From: Euryodendron excelsum
Lineage: Eukaryota; Streptophyta; Magnoliopsida; Ericales; Pentaphylacaceae
NCBI GenBank assembly: GCA_033060915.1
Contig: CM065378.1
Coordinates: forward strand, 49,416,501 to 49,480,500
DNA: 64,000 bases
Direction: 5' to 3'
The notes below the pieces were generated by a model. It was not told the DNA's origin. It ran no database searches and saw nothing but the letters and a program-made list of their open reading frames with translations. The translations under genes and the position numbers were made by a program. This document shows, in pieces, positions 12,615 to 24,406 of this stretch; positions within the stretch are counted from its first letter, which is position 1; each line of letters opens with the position of its first letter.

Positions 12615-15600
12615 CGCAAAACGGTTATTCTAAAAAAACTAAGGAAAAAAGAGAAAAAAATGTTACTTCTCACAAATCGGAACACCGGTGACCGTGCTGT
12701 TCGTTCCCACACGTCACTCGTGGCTAAATCTTACTACGTGTCGCGTTAGATGGAGTTCCGAGCTCGTTTGTGTGTTTTAGTACCGAAACGACTCAAAAAC
12801 ACGTTATTCTCTAAAAAAAACTAAGGAAAAGAGAAGGAAAAATAATTAAATCTCTCAAACCGGGAATCTGGCAACTGTGCCGTTTGTTCCCACACGTTAC
12901 TCGTGCCTAAATCTTACTACATGTCGAGTTTGACAGAGTTTGGAGCTCGTTTGTGCAGTTATGTATCCAAACGACTCGAAAACACGTTGTTTTATTTAAA
13001 AAAAAAAAAACTAAGGAAAAAAGTGTTACATCTCCCAAACCGGGACTCCGGCGACCGTGCCGTTCATTCTCACACGTCACTCGTGCCTAAATCTTACTAC
13101 GTGTCAAGTTTCATGGAGTTCTGAGCTTGTTTGTGGGTTTTACTACCTAAACGACTCAAAAACGCGTTATTCTCTAAAAAGAACTAAGGAAAACAGAAGG
13201 AAACACAAATAAATCTATCCAACCGGGACTTCGGCAACTATGCCGTTCATTCCCACACGTCACTCGTGCCTAAATCTTACTACGTGTCGAGTTTGACGAA
13301 GTTCCAAACTCGTTTGTGGGTTTTAGTACCTAAACAACTCCAAAACACATTATTCTCTAAAAAAAACTAAGGAAAAGAGAAGGAAAAATAAATAAATCTC
13401 TCAAACCGGGACTTCGGCAACTGTGCTGCTCATTCCTACATGTTACTCGTGCCTAAATCTTACTACATGTCAAGTTTGACAGAGTTTGGAGCTCGTTTGT
13501 GCAGTTATGTATCCAAATAACTTGAAAACACGTTATTTTCTTAAAAAAAAACTAAGAAAAAAAGTATTATATCTCCCAAACCGGGACTCCGGCGACCGTG
13601 CCGTTCATTCTCACACGTCACTCGTGTCTAAATCTTACTACGTGTCAAGTTTCATGGAGTTCCGAGCTTGTTCGTAGGTTTTACTACCTAAACGATTCAA
13701 AAACACGTTATTCTCTAAAAAAAACTAAGGAAAACAGAAGGAAAAACAAATAAATCTATCCAACAGGGAGTTCGGCAACTGTGCTGTTCATTCCCACACG
13801 TCACTCATGCCTAAATCTTACTACGTGTCGAGTTTGATGGAGTTCTGAACTCATTTGTGGGTTTTAGTACCTAAACGACTCCAAAACACGTTTTTCTCTA
13901 AAAAAAATTAAGGAAAAGAGAAGGAAAAATAAATAAATCTCTCAAACCGAGACTCCGGCAACTGTGCTGCTCATTCCCACACATCACTCGTGCCTAAATC
14001 TTATTACGTGTCGAGTTTGACGGAGTTTGGAGCTCGTTTGTGCGTTTTAGTATCCAAACGACTCGAAAACACATTGTTTTATTTAAAAAAAAAAAGCTAA
14101 GGAAAAATGTGTTACATCTCCCAAACCGGGACTCCGGCGACCGTGCCATTCATTCTCACACGTCACTCGTGCCTAAATCTTACTACGTGTCGAGTTTGAT
14201 GGAGTTCCGAGCTCGTTTGTGAGTTTTAGTACCTAGACGACTCGAATGTGAGGTTATTCCCTAAAAAAAAATTAATGAAAAGAGAAGGAAAAAAAATTAA
14301 ATCTCTCAAACCGGGATTTCGGCAACTGTGCCATTCTTCGTACACGTCACTCGTGCCCAAATATTATTACGTGTCGAGTTTGATGGAGTTCCGAGCTCGT
14401 TTGTGGGTTTTAGTACCTAAACGATTCGAAAACACGTTATTCTCTAAAAAAACTAAGAAAAAGAGAAGGAAAAACAATTAAATCCCTCAAACCGAGACTC
14501 CGGCAACAATGCCGTTCGTTCTCACACGTCACTCGTGCCTAAATCTTACTACTTGTCAAGTTTGACAGAGTTCCGAACTCGTTTGTGGGCTTTAGTACCA
14601 AAACGATTCGAAAATAGGTTATTCTCTAAAAAAAACTAAGGAAAAGAGAAGGAAAAAAAATTAAATCTCTCAAACCGGGACTTCAGCAACTGTGCTATTC
14701 ATTCCTACACGTCACTCGTGCCTAAATCTTACTACGTGTCGAATTTGATAGAGTTCCGAGCTCGTTTGTGGGTTTTAGTACCTAAACGACTCAAAAATAA
14801 GTTATTCTCTAAAAAAAACGAAGGAAAGGAGAAGGAAAAACAAATAAATCTCTTAAACCGAGACTCCGGCAACTGTGCCGTTCATTCCCACACGTCACTC
14901 GTGCCTAAATCTTACTACGTGTCGAGTTTGATGGAGTTCCGAGCTCGTTTGTGAGTTTTAGTACCTAGATGACTCGAATGTGAGGTTATTCTCTAAAAAA
15001 AATTAAGGAAAAGAGAAGGAAAAAAAATTAAATCTCTCAAACCAGGACTCCGGCAACTGTGTCGTTCATTCGTACACGTTACTCGTGCCTAAATCTTACT
15101 ATGTGTCTAGTTTGACGGAGTTCCGAGCTCATTTGTGGGTTTTAGTACCTAAACGACTCGAAAACACGTTATTCTATAAAAAAAAAAACTAAGAAAAAGA
15201 GAAGGAAAAACAATTAAATCCCTCAAACGGGGAACTCCGGCAACTGTGCTGTTCATTCCCACACGTCACTCATGCCTAAATCTTACTACATGTCAAGTTT
15301 CACGGAGTTCCGAGCTCGTTTGTGGGCTTTACTACCTAAACGACTCAAAAACATGTTATTCTCTAAAAAAAACTAAGGAAAACAGAAGGAAAAACAAATA
15401 AATCTCTCCAACCGGGACTCCGGCAATTGTGCCGTTCATTCCCACATGTCACTCGTGCCTAAATCTTACTACGTGTCGAGTTTGACGGAGTTCCGAGCTC
15501 GTTTGTGGATTTTAGTACCTAAACAACTCCAAAACACGTTATTCTCTAAAAAAAACTAAGAAAAAGAGAAGGAAAAACAAATAAATCTCTCAAATCGGGA

Positions 15601-16655
15601 CTCCGGCAACTGTGCTGCTCATTCCCACACGTCACTTGTGCCTAAATCTTATTAGGTGTCGAGTTTGACGGAGTTTGGAGCTCGTTTGTGCGTTTTAGTA
15701 TTCAAATGACTAGAAAACATGTTTTATTTAAAAAAAAAAAACTAAGGAAAAAAGTGTTACATCTCCCAAATCGGGACTCCGGCGACCGTGCCGTTCATTC
15801 CTACACGTCACTCGTGCCTAAATCTTACTACGTGTCAAGTTTGACGGAGTTCCGTTCTCGTTTGTGGGTTTTACTACCTAGACGACTCGAAAACAGGTTA
15901 TTCTATAAAAAAAAACTAAGGAAAAGAGAAGGAAAAAAAATTAAATCTCTCAAACTGAGACTCCGACAACTGTGCCGTTTGTTCCCACTTGTCACTCGTG
16001 CCAAAATCTTATTACGTGTCGAGTTTGACGGAGATCCGAGCTCGTTTGTGGGTTTTAGTACCCAAACGACTAGAAAACACGTTTTTTCCTAAAAAAAACT
16101 CCAAGGAAAAGAGGTTAAAAAACTGTTACATCTCCCAAACCGTGACTCCGGCGACTGTGCCGTTTGTTCCTACACGTCACTCATACTTAAATCTTACTAC
16201 GTGTCTATCTTGAAGGACTCACAAACTCGTTTGTGGGTTTTAGTACCCAAACGACTAGAAAACATGATTTTTTCTAAAAAAAACTCTAAGGAAAAGAGAG
16301 AAAAAACTGTTACATCTCTCAAATCGGGACTCCGGCGACCGTGCCGTTCGTTCCTACACGTCACTCGTGCCTAAATCTTACTACGTGTCGATCTTGACGG
16401 ACTCACAAACTCGTTTGTGGGTTTTAGTACCCAAACAACTAGAAAACATGATTTTTTCTAAAAAAAACTCTAAGGAAAATAGAGAAAAAACGGTTACATC
16501 TCTCAAACCGGGACTCCGGCGACCGTGCCGTTCGTTCCTACAAGTCACTCGTGCCTAAATCTTACTACGTGTCGATCTTAACGGACTCACAAACTCGTTT
16601 GTGGGTTTTAGTACCCAAACGACTGGAAAATACGTTTTTTCCTAAAAGAAACCTA
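12615..16655. repeat. Satellite-like tandem array, about 22 monomers of ~183 bp
   Basis: The phrase CTCGTGCCTAAATCTTAC recurs 22 times from 12725 to 16556, at spacings mostly of 180-187 bp (two near 175). Monomers are contiguous without spacers and diverge moderately. Each contains CCGGGACTCCGGC, an A-rich CTAAGGAAAAGAGAAGG segment and CGAGCTCGTTTGTG. Variant monomers recur every third unit (about 543 bp), for example those with TTTGGAGCTCGTTTGTG near 12941, 13484, 14026 and 15674, so there is a trimer higher-order pattern. The short open frames across this stretch are by-products of the repeat. The array sits entirely within the last intron of the TNPA-like gene. Confidence 0.93.
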
Positions 16656-16899
16656 ATATGACAGCAGCGTTTGAATTTTCAAGTATGATAATCAAGTAAG
16701 GAAAGTGAGGAAACAAGTGATAATACTTGCTCCGGTTGTGGAGGCAATGACGGTGAACGAGATGGTATATGATCATCACCCACAGACTCAACTCGTACCT
16801 GGTGTCCGCTAGATGCATTCGGAACCTAAACACAATGAAATACTGTTAATTGCAATATAAAAAAAAATAACATGCATAAAAATTGTTATTTTAAGAAAT

Positions 16900-16977
16900 T
16901 CATCAATTGCATGGTGACCTGTCAGGTTGCATTTCCAGATAAGACACCGGCTTTCATCAATTGTAAGGTGACCTGTT
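16900..16977 (-). repeat. 54-bp in-frame tandem duplication in a TNPA exon
   Basis: TCATCAATTGCATGGTGACC at 16900 reappears 54 bp on as TCATCAATTGTAAGGTGACC at 16954. The period is 18 codons, so a Q-V-T-x-Q-L-M motif is repeated without shifting the frame. Confidence 0.7.
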
Positions 16978-18773
16978 GAGTGATCTCTTCTTTCAGCTCC
17001 TCTCACAATTTCTCTTTCAAATTCTCTCGCAGCTCTGCTCTTAGCTCCTCTCGCAGGCCCGTATGACACTGTGATGGACCAGTATCCTCCCCATAAACAG
17101 CAGCCCGAGATATGCCAGTGCCGTATGTGCGGCAATAGCCATGTCCATCGTCCCCGCAAACTTTGTGAAATATCTTGTTACGAGCATCATTCGTCCTTTG
17201 CTCCTCAGGTACCTTATCTAGAAGTCAATTATATTCATCCTACACATCCAAAAGACAAATTAATTGACAATATGAAACAAATTTAAATACTAAGATTGCA
17301 ATAAGTACTACTTACAATGTACGGAACCACATCTGGGTCATTTACTCGGCGAGTCCTCAAGTGGACACTCATCTTGTTTGTTCGGTCCCCAGCCGCCTCC
17401 ATCTAATTTAGCAAACATACAATATGATAAGTGAATGCTTAAAACCCAAAACATAATAATAAGCGTTAATTTTCTTACGTATGTACCTCATGGCGTATTG
17501 TCGAGAACTGTGTCTTTCCAGTTGTATGAGGTGGGTCACGAAGCTCTCTATTTGTTGAATTATTTTTTGCAATTGCCTACAATAGATTGGCATAATTAAT
17601 GACATAAATATTCAATAAGGATGTTATTGCAAATGAATGTAATGACATAAATAATCAAACATTTGCCGCCTCAGTCCTCCAATAATCCACGAGCTCTCTC
17701 CAGTGATTTGGAAGGACACCATCAGGACAATCGGGATAGCGGTCCAAAATGTCTCGATATGGCGTAAAATGCTTTTTTTGATATGGTACTTATGATCCTT
17801 CCATAACTTCACGCATTTATCCATGCAAACCGGTTTGTACTCATCTGGACAAGGTTCCAAATTACGCTATAAAAACATTAGTCATTAAACTGATAGATAA
17901 ATATTACAGTTTTACTAATTGAAGAAACAATAACGTTTTTACCTTAACATCCTGCCAAATCTGATCGATCAAATCAAAGGGTACTTGTGTCCAATCTGTA
18001 TATATCAAGGGTACAATGTGACGCACTATGATGCCAAACTGCCCTGAGAGTTTGTTAACTTTTGTGTTCTCAATTGGGCACCACATCTTATCAAATACCA
18101 CGTGATACTTGAAATCCTTGCTACCCCAGTCACGAATACCCAATGCCAAGCCTTGCCCTTTCTTTGAACACGATGAGGATGTCTCATTACCTGATGGCCC
18201 TAAAGCAAGTGAATCTAAAATAATAATATAAATCAAAACATGTGATATTAGTTGTTATCTAAATGTGTGAACATTTATTAACTTAGTTTATATCTGATAC
18301 AAGCGGCCGTGAGGATGTATCTAATGGTGCTAACCCTAGTGCCTCAGCTAAAACAGTCGGTAGAGGAGGGGACGGTTGCAACATAGGTTGTTGAGATGGA
18401 ACTGCTGGAGTAGTCTCCTCAGACTGAGATGTAAATGATTGCAATACATCAGACACCGTCTGACCAGTAGACCTCTTCCTCTTTGACATAATAACCTGGA
18501 AAGAAAAATACAAGCTACATACAAAATAAACAACTAACAAATAGAGGGAAAAGTATGAAAGCTTTCAAGTTTCTAAGCACATATGTGAGGGAATTAAGGT
18601 CAAACTTATCAAACTATAAAGAAAGTTTTAGAAGTTGCAAATTAATAGTTACATGTTACATGTTACGTGTCAAAATATGATTACAACTATGTACATTTCA
18701 AATAACCAACTACACAAAGCTAATAGAGGAAGACAAAAGGTTAGTCCATCATTGATAAGTTGGAATATGACTG

Positions 18774-21700
18774 TTAGACAGGAGCATCGACCGTTGCTCC
18801 TTTTGTTCCTTCCCTAACCCAGTGAACATCTTTATCATGAAGGGCAATATTTTCTTCCAGTTGTTGACTTGCATAAGGCTCAGCTTGAGTGTCTAAGGAA
18901 TGCATATCAAACAAACTTCTCTGTGACATCTTCACAACAACATGCTAGTCTGCTTGTAAAGGGTCTAACGCATACCAAACCTGCTCTGCTTGGGATGCAA
19001 AGATGAAAGGTTCATTGGTCTCTCGATCATTTCGGTATAACAAATGGTTGAAGTTGACCAATGTAAACTTGAAAGCATCTTCCTTCTTTCCACGGATGAT
19101 ATCAACCCAATCACACTTAAACATAACAAATGCCATGTCATTAGTGTATCGAATTTTAACAATATCAGTCAGTTGTCCATAGTAGTACACAGACCCCACA
19201 CGAGGATTATTATCCTTTCGACTAACATAACTTAGGGTTTCAGCCTTTAAACTTACACCACTATTTTGAGTAACTTGACTATCATCCATGTGCTTCACAC
19301 GAAAATGGAACCCATTGACGTTGTAGGCATTATACCTGTATGCTATGTCATTAGGACCATTTGCCAAATTTGTGATTTCATCAGAGAAGATGATATTTGT
19401 TGTCCTTCGTAAAGTTTGAACTTGTTATGCAACCAGGAGTGTATATTTATATTCATGAAGTGTACGTAAGTTTGAGTGAACTGAAAAAAATAAAACATAC
19501 ATGATTGCTGAACCAAGTATGGAATGTTTCAAAATGCTCGCGCTGAATTTGATGATTGTCTGCTTGAGAAAATTTTTCCTTAACAAATTCAAGGTGATTG
19601 TTGTGCAATAAAATTATATATATGAAGATGATGTATATAAAACTGCAACATACTTTAACATGAAGTGGTGATTAAAAAACAAACATATTTTATGAATGAT
19701 GCCATTGATTTAAAGTTGAACAAGACATAGCGATGAGCTTGTGTCAGTACACTCTTATGAGGACGAAAAAATTTGCCTAACCCTTCTAGACCATCTTTGC
19801 TCCGCACCGGTCGATTAGTTTTGGTTTCTATGTCATGAAGATATTGGGCACAGAAATTCATGCACTCTTCCATCAAGTACCCTTTAGCTATTGAACCTTC
19901 TGGAAAAGCTCGATTTCGAACATATTCTTTCAATATTAGAAGATTTCTCTCAATTGAGTACATCCATCGATATTGAACTGGTCCACACAATAATGCTTCA
20001 TCTGCCAAATGAATGGGCAAGTGTTCCATTATATCAAAGAAGGCCGGGGGAAATAATTTCTCAAGATGACAAAGAGTTACTGCTATATGATCCTGAATAT
20101 ACTGCAAGTCAGTTACACGATTCAACTTCGAGCACAGTTGCCTGAAGAAGTTGCTCAATTCAATCAACGGTTCAATGACTTTCTTAGGCAAAGAATGACG
20201 TATAGCCAAAGGAATAAGTTGTTGCATCATGACATGATTGTCGTGACTCTTTAAACCCCATATAGTTCTTTCATCTAAATGAACATGTCATGATATATTA
20301 GATGCATACCCATTTGGCACTCTAACTTCCTTTAGCACTTTCAAGAATAAATATTTTTCCTCCTTGGTCATCGTGAACTGAGCAGGAGGCAAGTACAATT
20401 TGTTGGCCCCCTTCTCTACTGGGTGCAATGCTTCTCTAATTCCCATTTCTTTCAAATCATGTCGGGCATTTGCATTGTCCTTCGACTTTCCCACAACTCC
20501 TAGTATTGTCCATAATACATTGTCATATACATTCTTCTCTATATGCATCACATCGAGATTGTGTCTTACTAAATTGTATTTCCAGTATGGTAATTCATAA
20601 AAGATGTTCTTCTTTTTCCAATTATGGGTTTTGGGCTCATCATTCTTTTGCTTCTCTTTTGATCTCCGGTGCTTTACTGCAAGGTCATCCAATCTGTATT
20701 GGGTAAGAATACCTTTTACTTCCAACTGTAACAACATCTCTAATCCAGACAAAATTTCAGGTTTTGTTCCAATTTCTTGGGTCTTATCAAATGATACTCT
20801 ATCCCTTCAAAATTTATGTCAAGTAGGCAAAAAGCGACGGTGGCCCATGTAGACAAACTTTTTTCCGTGCTTCAACCTTCTAGATTTAGTTTGCGTATTG
20901 CAACACGGGCAAACATATTCACCTTTGGTACTCCATCCCGACAGCATGGCGTATCAAGGGAAGTCACCAATTGTCCACAATAAACATGCGAACAATTGGA
21001 ACATCTGTTTGGTTGATACATCAAAAGAGGGTACACCTTCATTCCAAAGCTCATTCAACTCCTCGATTAACAGTTGCAAGTAGACATCAATCTTGTCACC
21101 AGGTCCTTTAGGCCCATCTATAAGCACAGACAATATAAAAAATGGTTGCTTCATGCACATCCAAGTTGGTAGATTGTATGGAATCAACACTACAGACCAA
21201 GTGCTATGAACTACATTCATCGATCTAAACGGGTTGAATCCATCCGACGCAAGCCCAAGCCTCACATTACGGCCATCACTAGCAAAGATTGGGTTTCGCC
21301 GATCAAAATCTTTCCACGCCTCAGAGTCTGCAGGATGCCTTAAAGTCCTATCATTTGTTCAGTCCTCTGCATGCCATTTCATTGACTTAGATGTATTGGA
21401 CGACATAAAAAATCTTTGCAGCCTTGGCTTCAAAGGAAAGTACCTTATCTGTTTTGCAGGCTTCAGTTTACCACGATTTTCTGAAGTATTGACACTCTCT
21501 TTCCATCTAGAAACATGACATATGAGACATTGATTAAGATTAGCGTGCTCATTCCTCAACAACATATAACTGTTGGGGCATACATCCCAAGTCATATATG
21601 TAAAGCCTAGATCTTCAGTTATCTTTTGAGCTTTATAGTAATTCTTAGGAAGTTGCACACCCTCAGGAAAAGCCTCACTCAACAACTCAAGTAACATATC

Positions 21701-22218
21701 CATGGACTTGTCCGTCCAATGATTGAGCACCTTAAGATGCAAGAGTCAAACAATGAACGACAATTTATTAAATTTCTTACATCCCGGATACAATTCACAC
21801 TGCTCTTCCTCTAGAAGCTTGAAATACTTAACAGTTTCTTCATTCCCTACTATCTGGACATCATCATTCTCAAAACTTCCACCTACATGCAGAATAGCAT
21901 CATTTATCATACCGATCATATCATCTGCAAAGTCTGCATCCCCAAAATTCCACTGTGTCTATCAGGGCAACTAGAACTAGAAGGATAAGATTCCCTATGA
22001 CTACTCCAAATCTTATATTTTCTTAAGATCCCCTTGTTGAGAAGATGCTCACGCACAACATCTCATGAAAAATAGTAACGATTTGCACACTGCCTACAAG
22101 GATAGTAGATCAATGAATCTGCACCCTTGCCGGTGTACGCAAACACAAAAAATTGGTCTATTCTGTCCACATATTCCCTGGAAAGCCTATCACCAGAATC
22201 AATCCAACTCTTGTCCAT
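18774..22218 (-). pseudogene. TNPD-like CACTA transposase (Tnp2 family), inactivated
   Basis: Read right to left from ATG at 22218, the domains are in canonical order: Transpos_assoc (MDKSWIDSGDRLSREYVDRI, residues 1-60), the Tnp2/Transposase_21 core (MTWDVCPNSYMLL, GLASDGFNPF, GDKIDVYLQLLIEELNELW, WSTKGEYVCPCCN, HNLDVMHIEKNVYDNVL), DUF4218 (FRQLCSKLNRVTDL, FPPAFFDIMEHLPIHL, CGPVQYRWMYSIERNL) and, after introns near 19690-19580 and 19500-19400, DUF4216 (YRYNAYNVNGFHFRVK) with an apparently original stop at 18774-18776. The DDE-type protein would cut and join CACTA ends. It is dead: in-frame TGA at 22063, 21746, 21359, 20954, 20819, 20807 and 20288, TAG at 18945, and a one-base frameshift near 21955. 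Otherwise one frame runs from about 21940 to 19690. Confidence 0.9.
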
Positions 22219-23744
22219 TTTTCTGTATATATCCACATAAACATTACTAATTAAGTCACCATACGTAAAATATAGATCATAAATGTTCATGCAACGTGAA
22301 AATTATCCATGCAACTCCTCTTTAATAGGTAGGTGGTCCTATCCCATTCAGGAATGTATAATCTATGCAATAGGAAGTAGCTCAAACCGTTTTGTCCCTC
22401 TTTAAGGAAAATCCGGCAGCATCTCCCTACAGTTCTCCAAGTACGCGACGTAAACGAAGTGTATTGTTGTACACCACATCCCGTATGTACCCAGAGAACA
22501 CAGAGTTTGCTACACAAAATTTCCATCAAAGAAGAACAATTTAAACCAGTGAGCCACTAACTACTACATAGATTTATGCATTCCTGAATTATCCGAAACT
22601 GGATAATTCAAGAACCATCTCATCGTAGTTGAATCCACAAACTACATAGACGATTCTTGAACGAGCTTAAGGTTATATGCTTATATTTTAATTAACTCAT
22701 GACTGTATGAGTTAATTAAAATATATAAATATAAATTGTTACTATAAAGTAAGAAAGTGAATTAAACAAACATCCTGGACCATAGACAATGGCAAATGAT
22801 TGTAATGTTTATCAAATTACAAGCACACAGATGTACTATCATGAAGAAGAGAAGCGCATTGTGCTATCAAGAAAATAAAAGATTGAAAACAGTCATATTC
22901 ACCAAGCAGTTAGTGACATCTAAATAAGTGTATCAACCATAAACAAGAACAAGGGCATATGGTTGAAATTCTATCATTAATTAGTTAGTCTAGATGGTTT
23001 CAAATAGCTAAAATTGAAGCAAACCCCATTTCTTTTTTCCTAGTTTCTTATTCTTAAAAAGTTCATGTGAGTCTGGTTTTTACTAGTTTTGAATTCATCA
23101 CAAAATTTTTAATATTGAAAGAGTTATAACAAAAAAAAGAAAAAATTTACGTGGTTAGATATTCCATTCCGAATTTTGGGTTATTTGCACAAAATTCACT
23201 AGAGACTTCTAAGGTCTCATCCAAAGCCTCTACAAGCATCGGTCTTACTTATATAATTCTCAAGATAATATTAATTTCAAAGCTTTCAAAATAGGGTTTA
23301 CTCGTCTTATCTATTTATTTTTTTCAATTTTCATTGAAATCCACATGCAAATATTATCTTAAATATAAGGAAAAACTAACTCAAATGTAATGCCTAAAAG
23401 CAAAAGCTGGTGTGTCATCACTCTTCTTGGACTGCCATTGAAGTCAATAGCTTTCTCCTTGCATTATATATATTTGAGAAGAATTTCATTCAGGTGACGA
23501 GATTCATGGAATGCAAAGTGACGGGGGAAATCCTATCCTTCTGCTCTGGAAAGTTTTATGGCTCTATTTTGTAGTAATAAAACCATATCTCCATATGGAA
23601 GAGTAAATAAATTCGTTAATGTATAATGTGATGAATTTTATACATGAAATAATTTGTAAATGTATAATGTGTGATATCTGATATAGAAACAGAGAGCTCG
23701 AAACAGAGAGCTCGAAACAGAGAGGCGACAAGGAAGAAAGAGAT
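22219..23744. other. CACTA interior upstream of the TNPD-like gene
   Basis: AT-rich DNA with no recognised domain. The frame at 22287-22529 (-) matches nothing I know. An upstream exon or 5' UTR of the transposase could lie here. Confidence 0.4.
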
Positions 23745-24065
23745 AAGCTTACCAGTGGGTGTGGACTTCCGGCGGCGACGGCACCAAGGCAAAGGCTTCG
23801 TCGACGAGGGGTAGCAGTTCGTGAGGAGTTTCGGCGACTAGGGCTTCCAGTCGCTGCTGCAGGCGACGAGGGAGGAGGGAGGAGGGAAGAGAGACGGTTC
23901 ACCAGTCGACAAGGCTTCCGGCAATGCAAGCCATCCAAGCGTCGTCTTTTGGCAGCGGCTTTCAGGCGTCGTCTCGTGCGATGGCCTTCCAGGCGAAACA
24001 CTATCGCGCCGCAGTGGTGATCGTCGATATTTCCAAGCTAGGGCGCGCAGCTGGTCGAATAAGAG
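23745..24065 (-). other. GC/CpG-rich block near the right end of the CACTA element
   Basis: This stretch is strikingly richer in G, C and CpG than its surroundings. It lies where the promoter and first exon of the minus-strand transposon genes would be expected. A 145-residue frame (23564-24001, -) is arginine- and serine-rich with no known domain and may only reflect composition. A CpG-rich promoter region is the best reading. Confidence 0.45.
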
Positions 24066-24164
24066 GGAAAGAAGGAAAGAAGAGAAGAAAAGGGGGGAAA
24101 ATGACATTAGGTATCGAAACTACACCGTTTTATATCCAAACGACGTAGTTTTATTTAAAACATT

Positions 24165-24403
24165 TGCTACAGTAACCCCGTCGCAAATACGCCGTCGCGA
24201 ATAGTGGGGGGTTGCATTTGCGCATGCAAAACGACGTCGTTTTTCCCTCTTTCCCGACCGCATCAATGCCGTCGCAAATAGTGCCGACGAAAATAACATT
24301 TTGTTGCGTCGGGGAAGTTGCCGTTGCAAATAATGGGATATTTGCAACGGCATAAGTAGCCATCACAAATAATCCGTCGCAAATAACCCTTTTTCTTGTA
24401 GTG
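24165..24403. repeat. Right subterminal repeats of the CACTA element
   Basis: Motifs CCGTCGCAAATA, GCCGTCGCGAATA and GCCGTTGCAAATA recur in both orientations up to the terminus, mirroring the left end. They are probable transposase-binding sites. Confidence 0.8.
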
Positions 24404-24406
24404 TGA

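Larger units (their letters stand above)
12335..18489 (-). pseudogene. TNPA-like (Ptta/En/Spm, Transposase_24-type) gene, broken
   Basis: A multi-exon gene read right to left. Exon 1 begins near 18489 (MSKRKRSTGQTVSDVL). The next exons (about 18205-17940 and 17870-17640) carry CPIENTKVNKLSGQFG, VPLIYTDWTQVPFDLI and YPDCPDGVLPNHWRELVDYW, typical of plant Ptta/En/Spm proteins that bind subterminal repeats. Further exons lie near 17576-17490, 17402-17316, 17212-16880 and 16825-16727. The last exon (12547-12335) encodes a domain of the DUF8039 kind (GVLVSTNPLTEIDGELLG) and ends in TGA. The final intron (12548-16726, 4,179 bp, GT/AG) contains the satellite array. Damage: a one-base loss in an A run near 17777 shifts the frame, and in-frame TGA codons lie at 17003-17005 and 16922-16924. 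Exon edges were set by eye; the family is recalled, not searched. Confidence 0.78.
11367..24403 (-). mobile_element. Complete CACTA (En/Spm-type) DNA transposon, 13,037 bp
   Basis: The element starts with CACTACAAGAAAAG and ends with CCCTTTTTCTTGTAGTG, a terminal inverted repeat of about 14 bp of the CACTA type, with a perfect TGA duplication outside. Subterminal regions carry many copies of a TTTGCGACGG-type motif in both orientations, the usual transposase-binding landscape of En/Spm elements. Inside are two minus-strand genes in the order expected from the right end: a TNPD-like transposase (18774-22218) and a TNPA-like gene (12335-18489). Both carry stops or frameshifts, so the copy cannot supply its own proteins, though its ends look intact enough to be moved in trans. 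A 4-kb satellite array lies in the last TNPA intron. This is the clearest mobile element in the window. Confidence 0.92.

Noticed and set aside
12903..16558. Series of short plus-strand ORFs with repeated SYYVSS / HTSLVPK phrases, looking like a repeat-protein gene
   Set aside because: They are the ~183-bp satellite monomers read in one frame. Length, frame and stops change from unit to unit, and they lie in an intron of a minus-strand gene.
12615..16655. Regular repeats considered as a CRISPR array
   Set aside because: Units are 183 bp, contiguous, have no unique spacers, and the DNA is from a plant nucleus.
18774..22218. In-frame TGA codons considered as recoding or selenocysteine
   Set aside because: Plants lack selenocysteine insertion, a frameshift and a TAG also occur, and the neighbouring TNPA-like gene is broken too. 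Ordinary decay explains it.
23564..24001. 145-residue Arg/Ser-rich minus-strand ORF
   Set aside because: No domain, no family match, and it lies in a GC-rich block where long open frames arise by composition. Kept only as a CpG-rich region.
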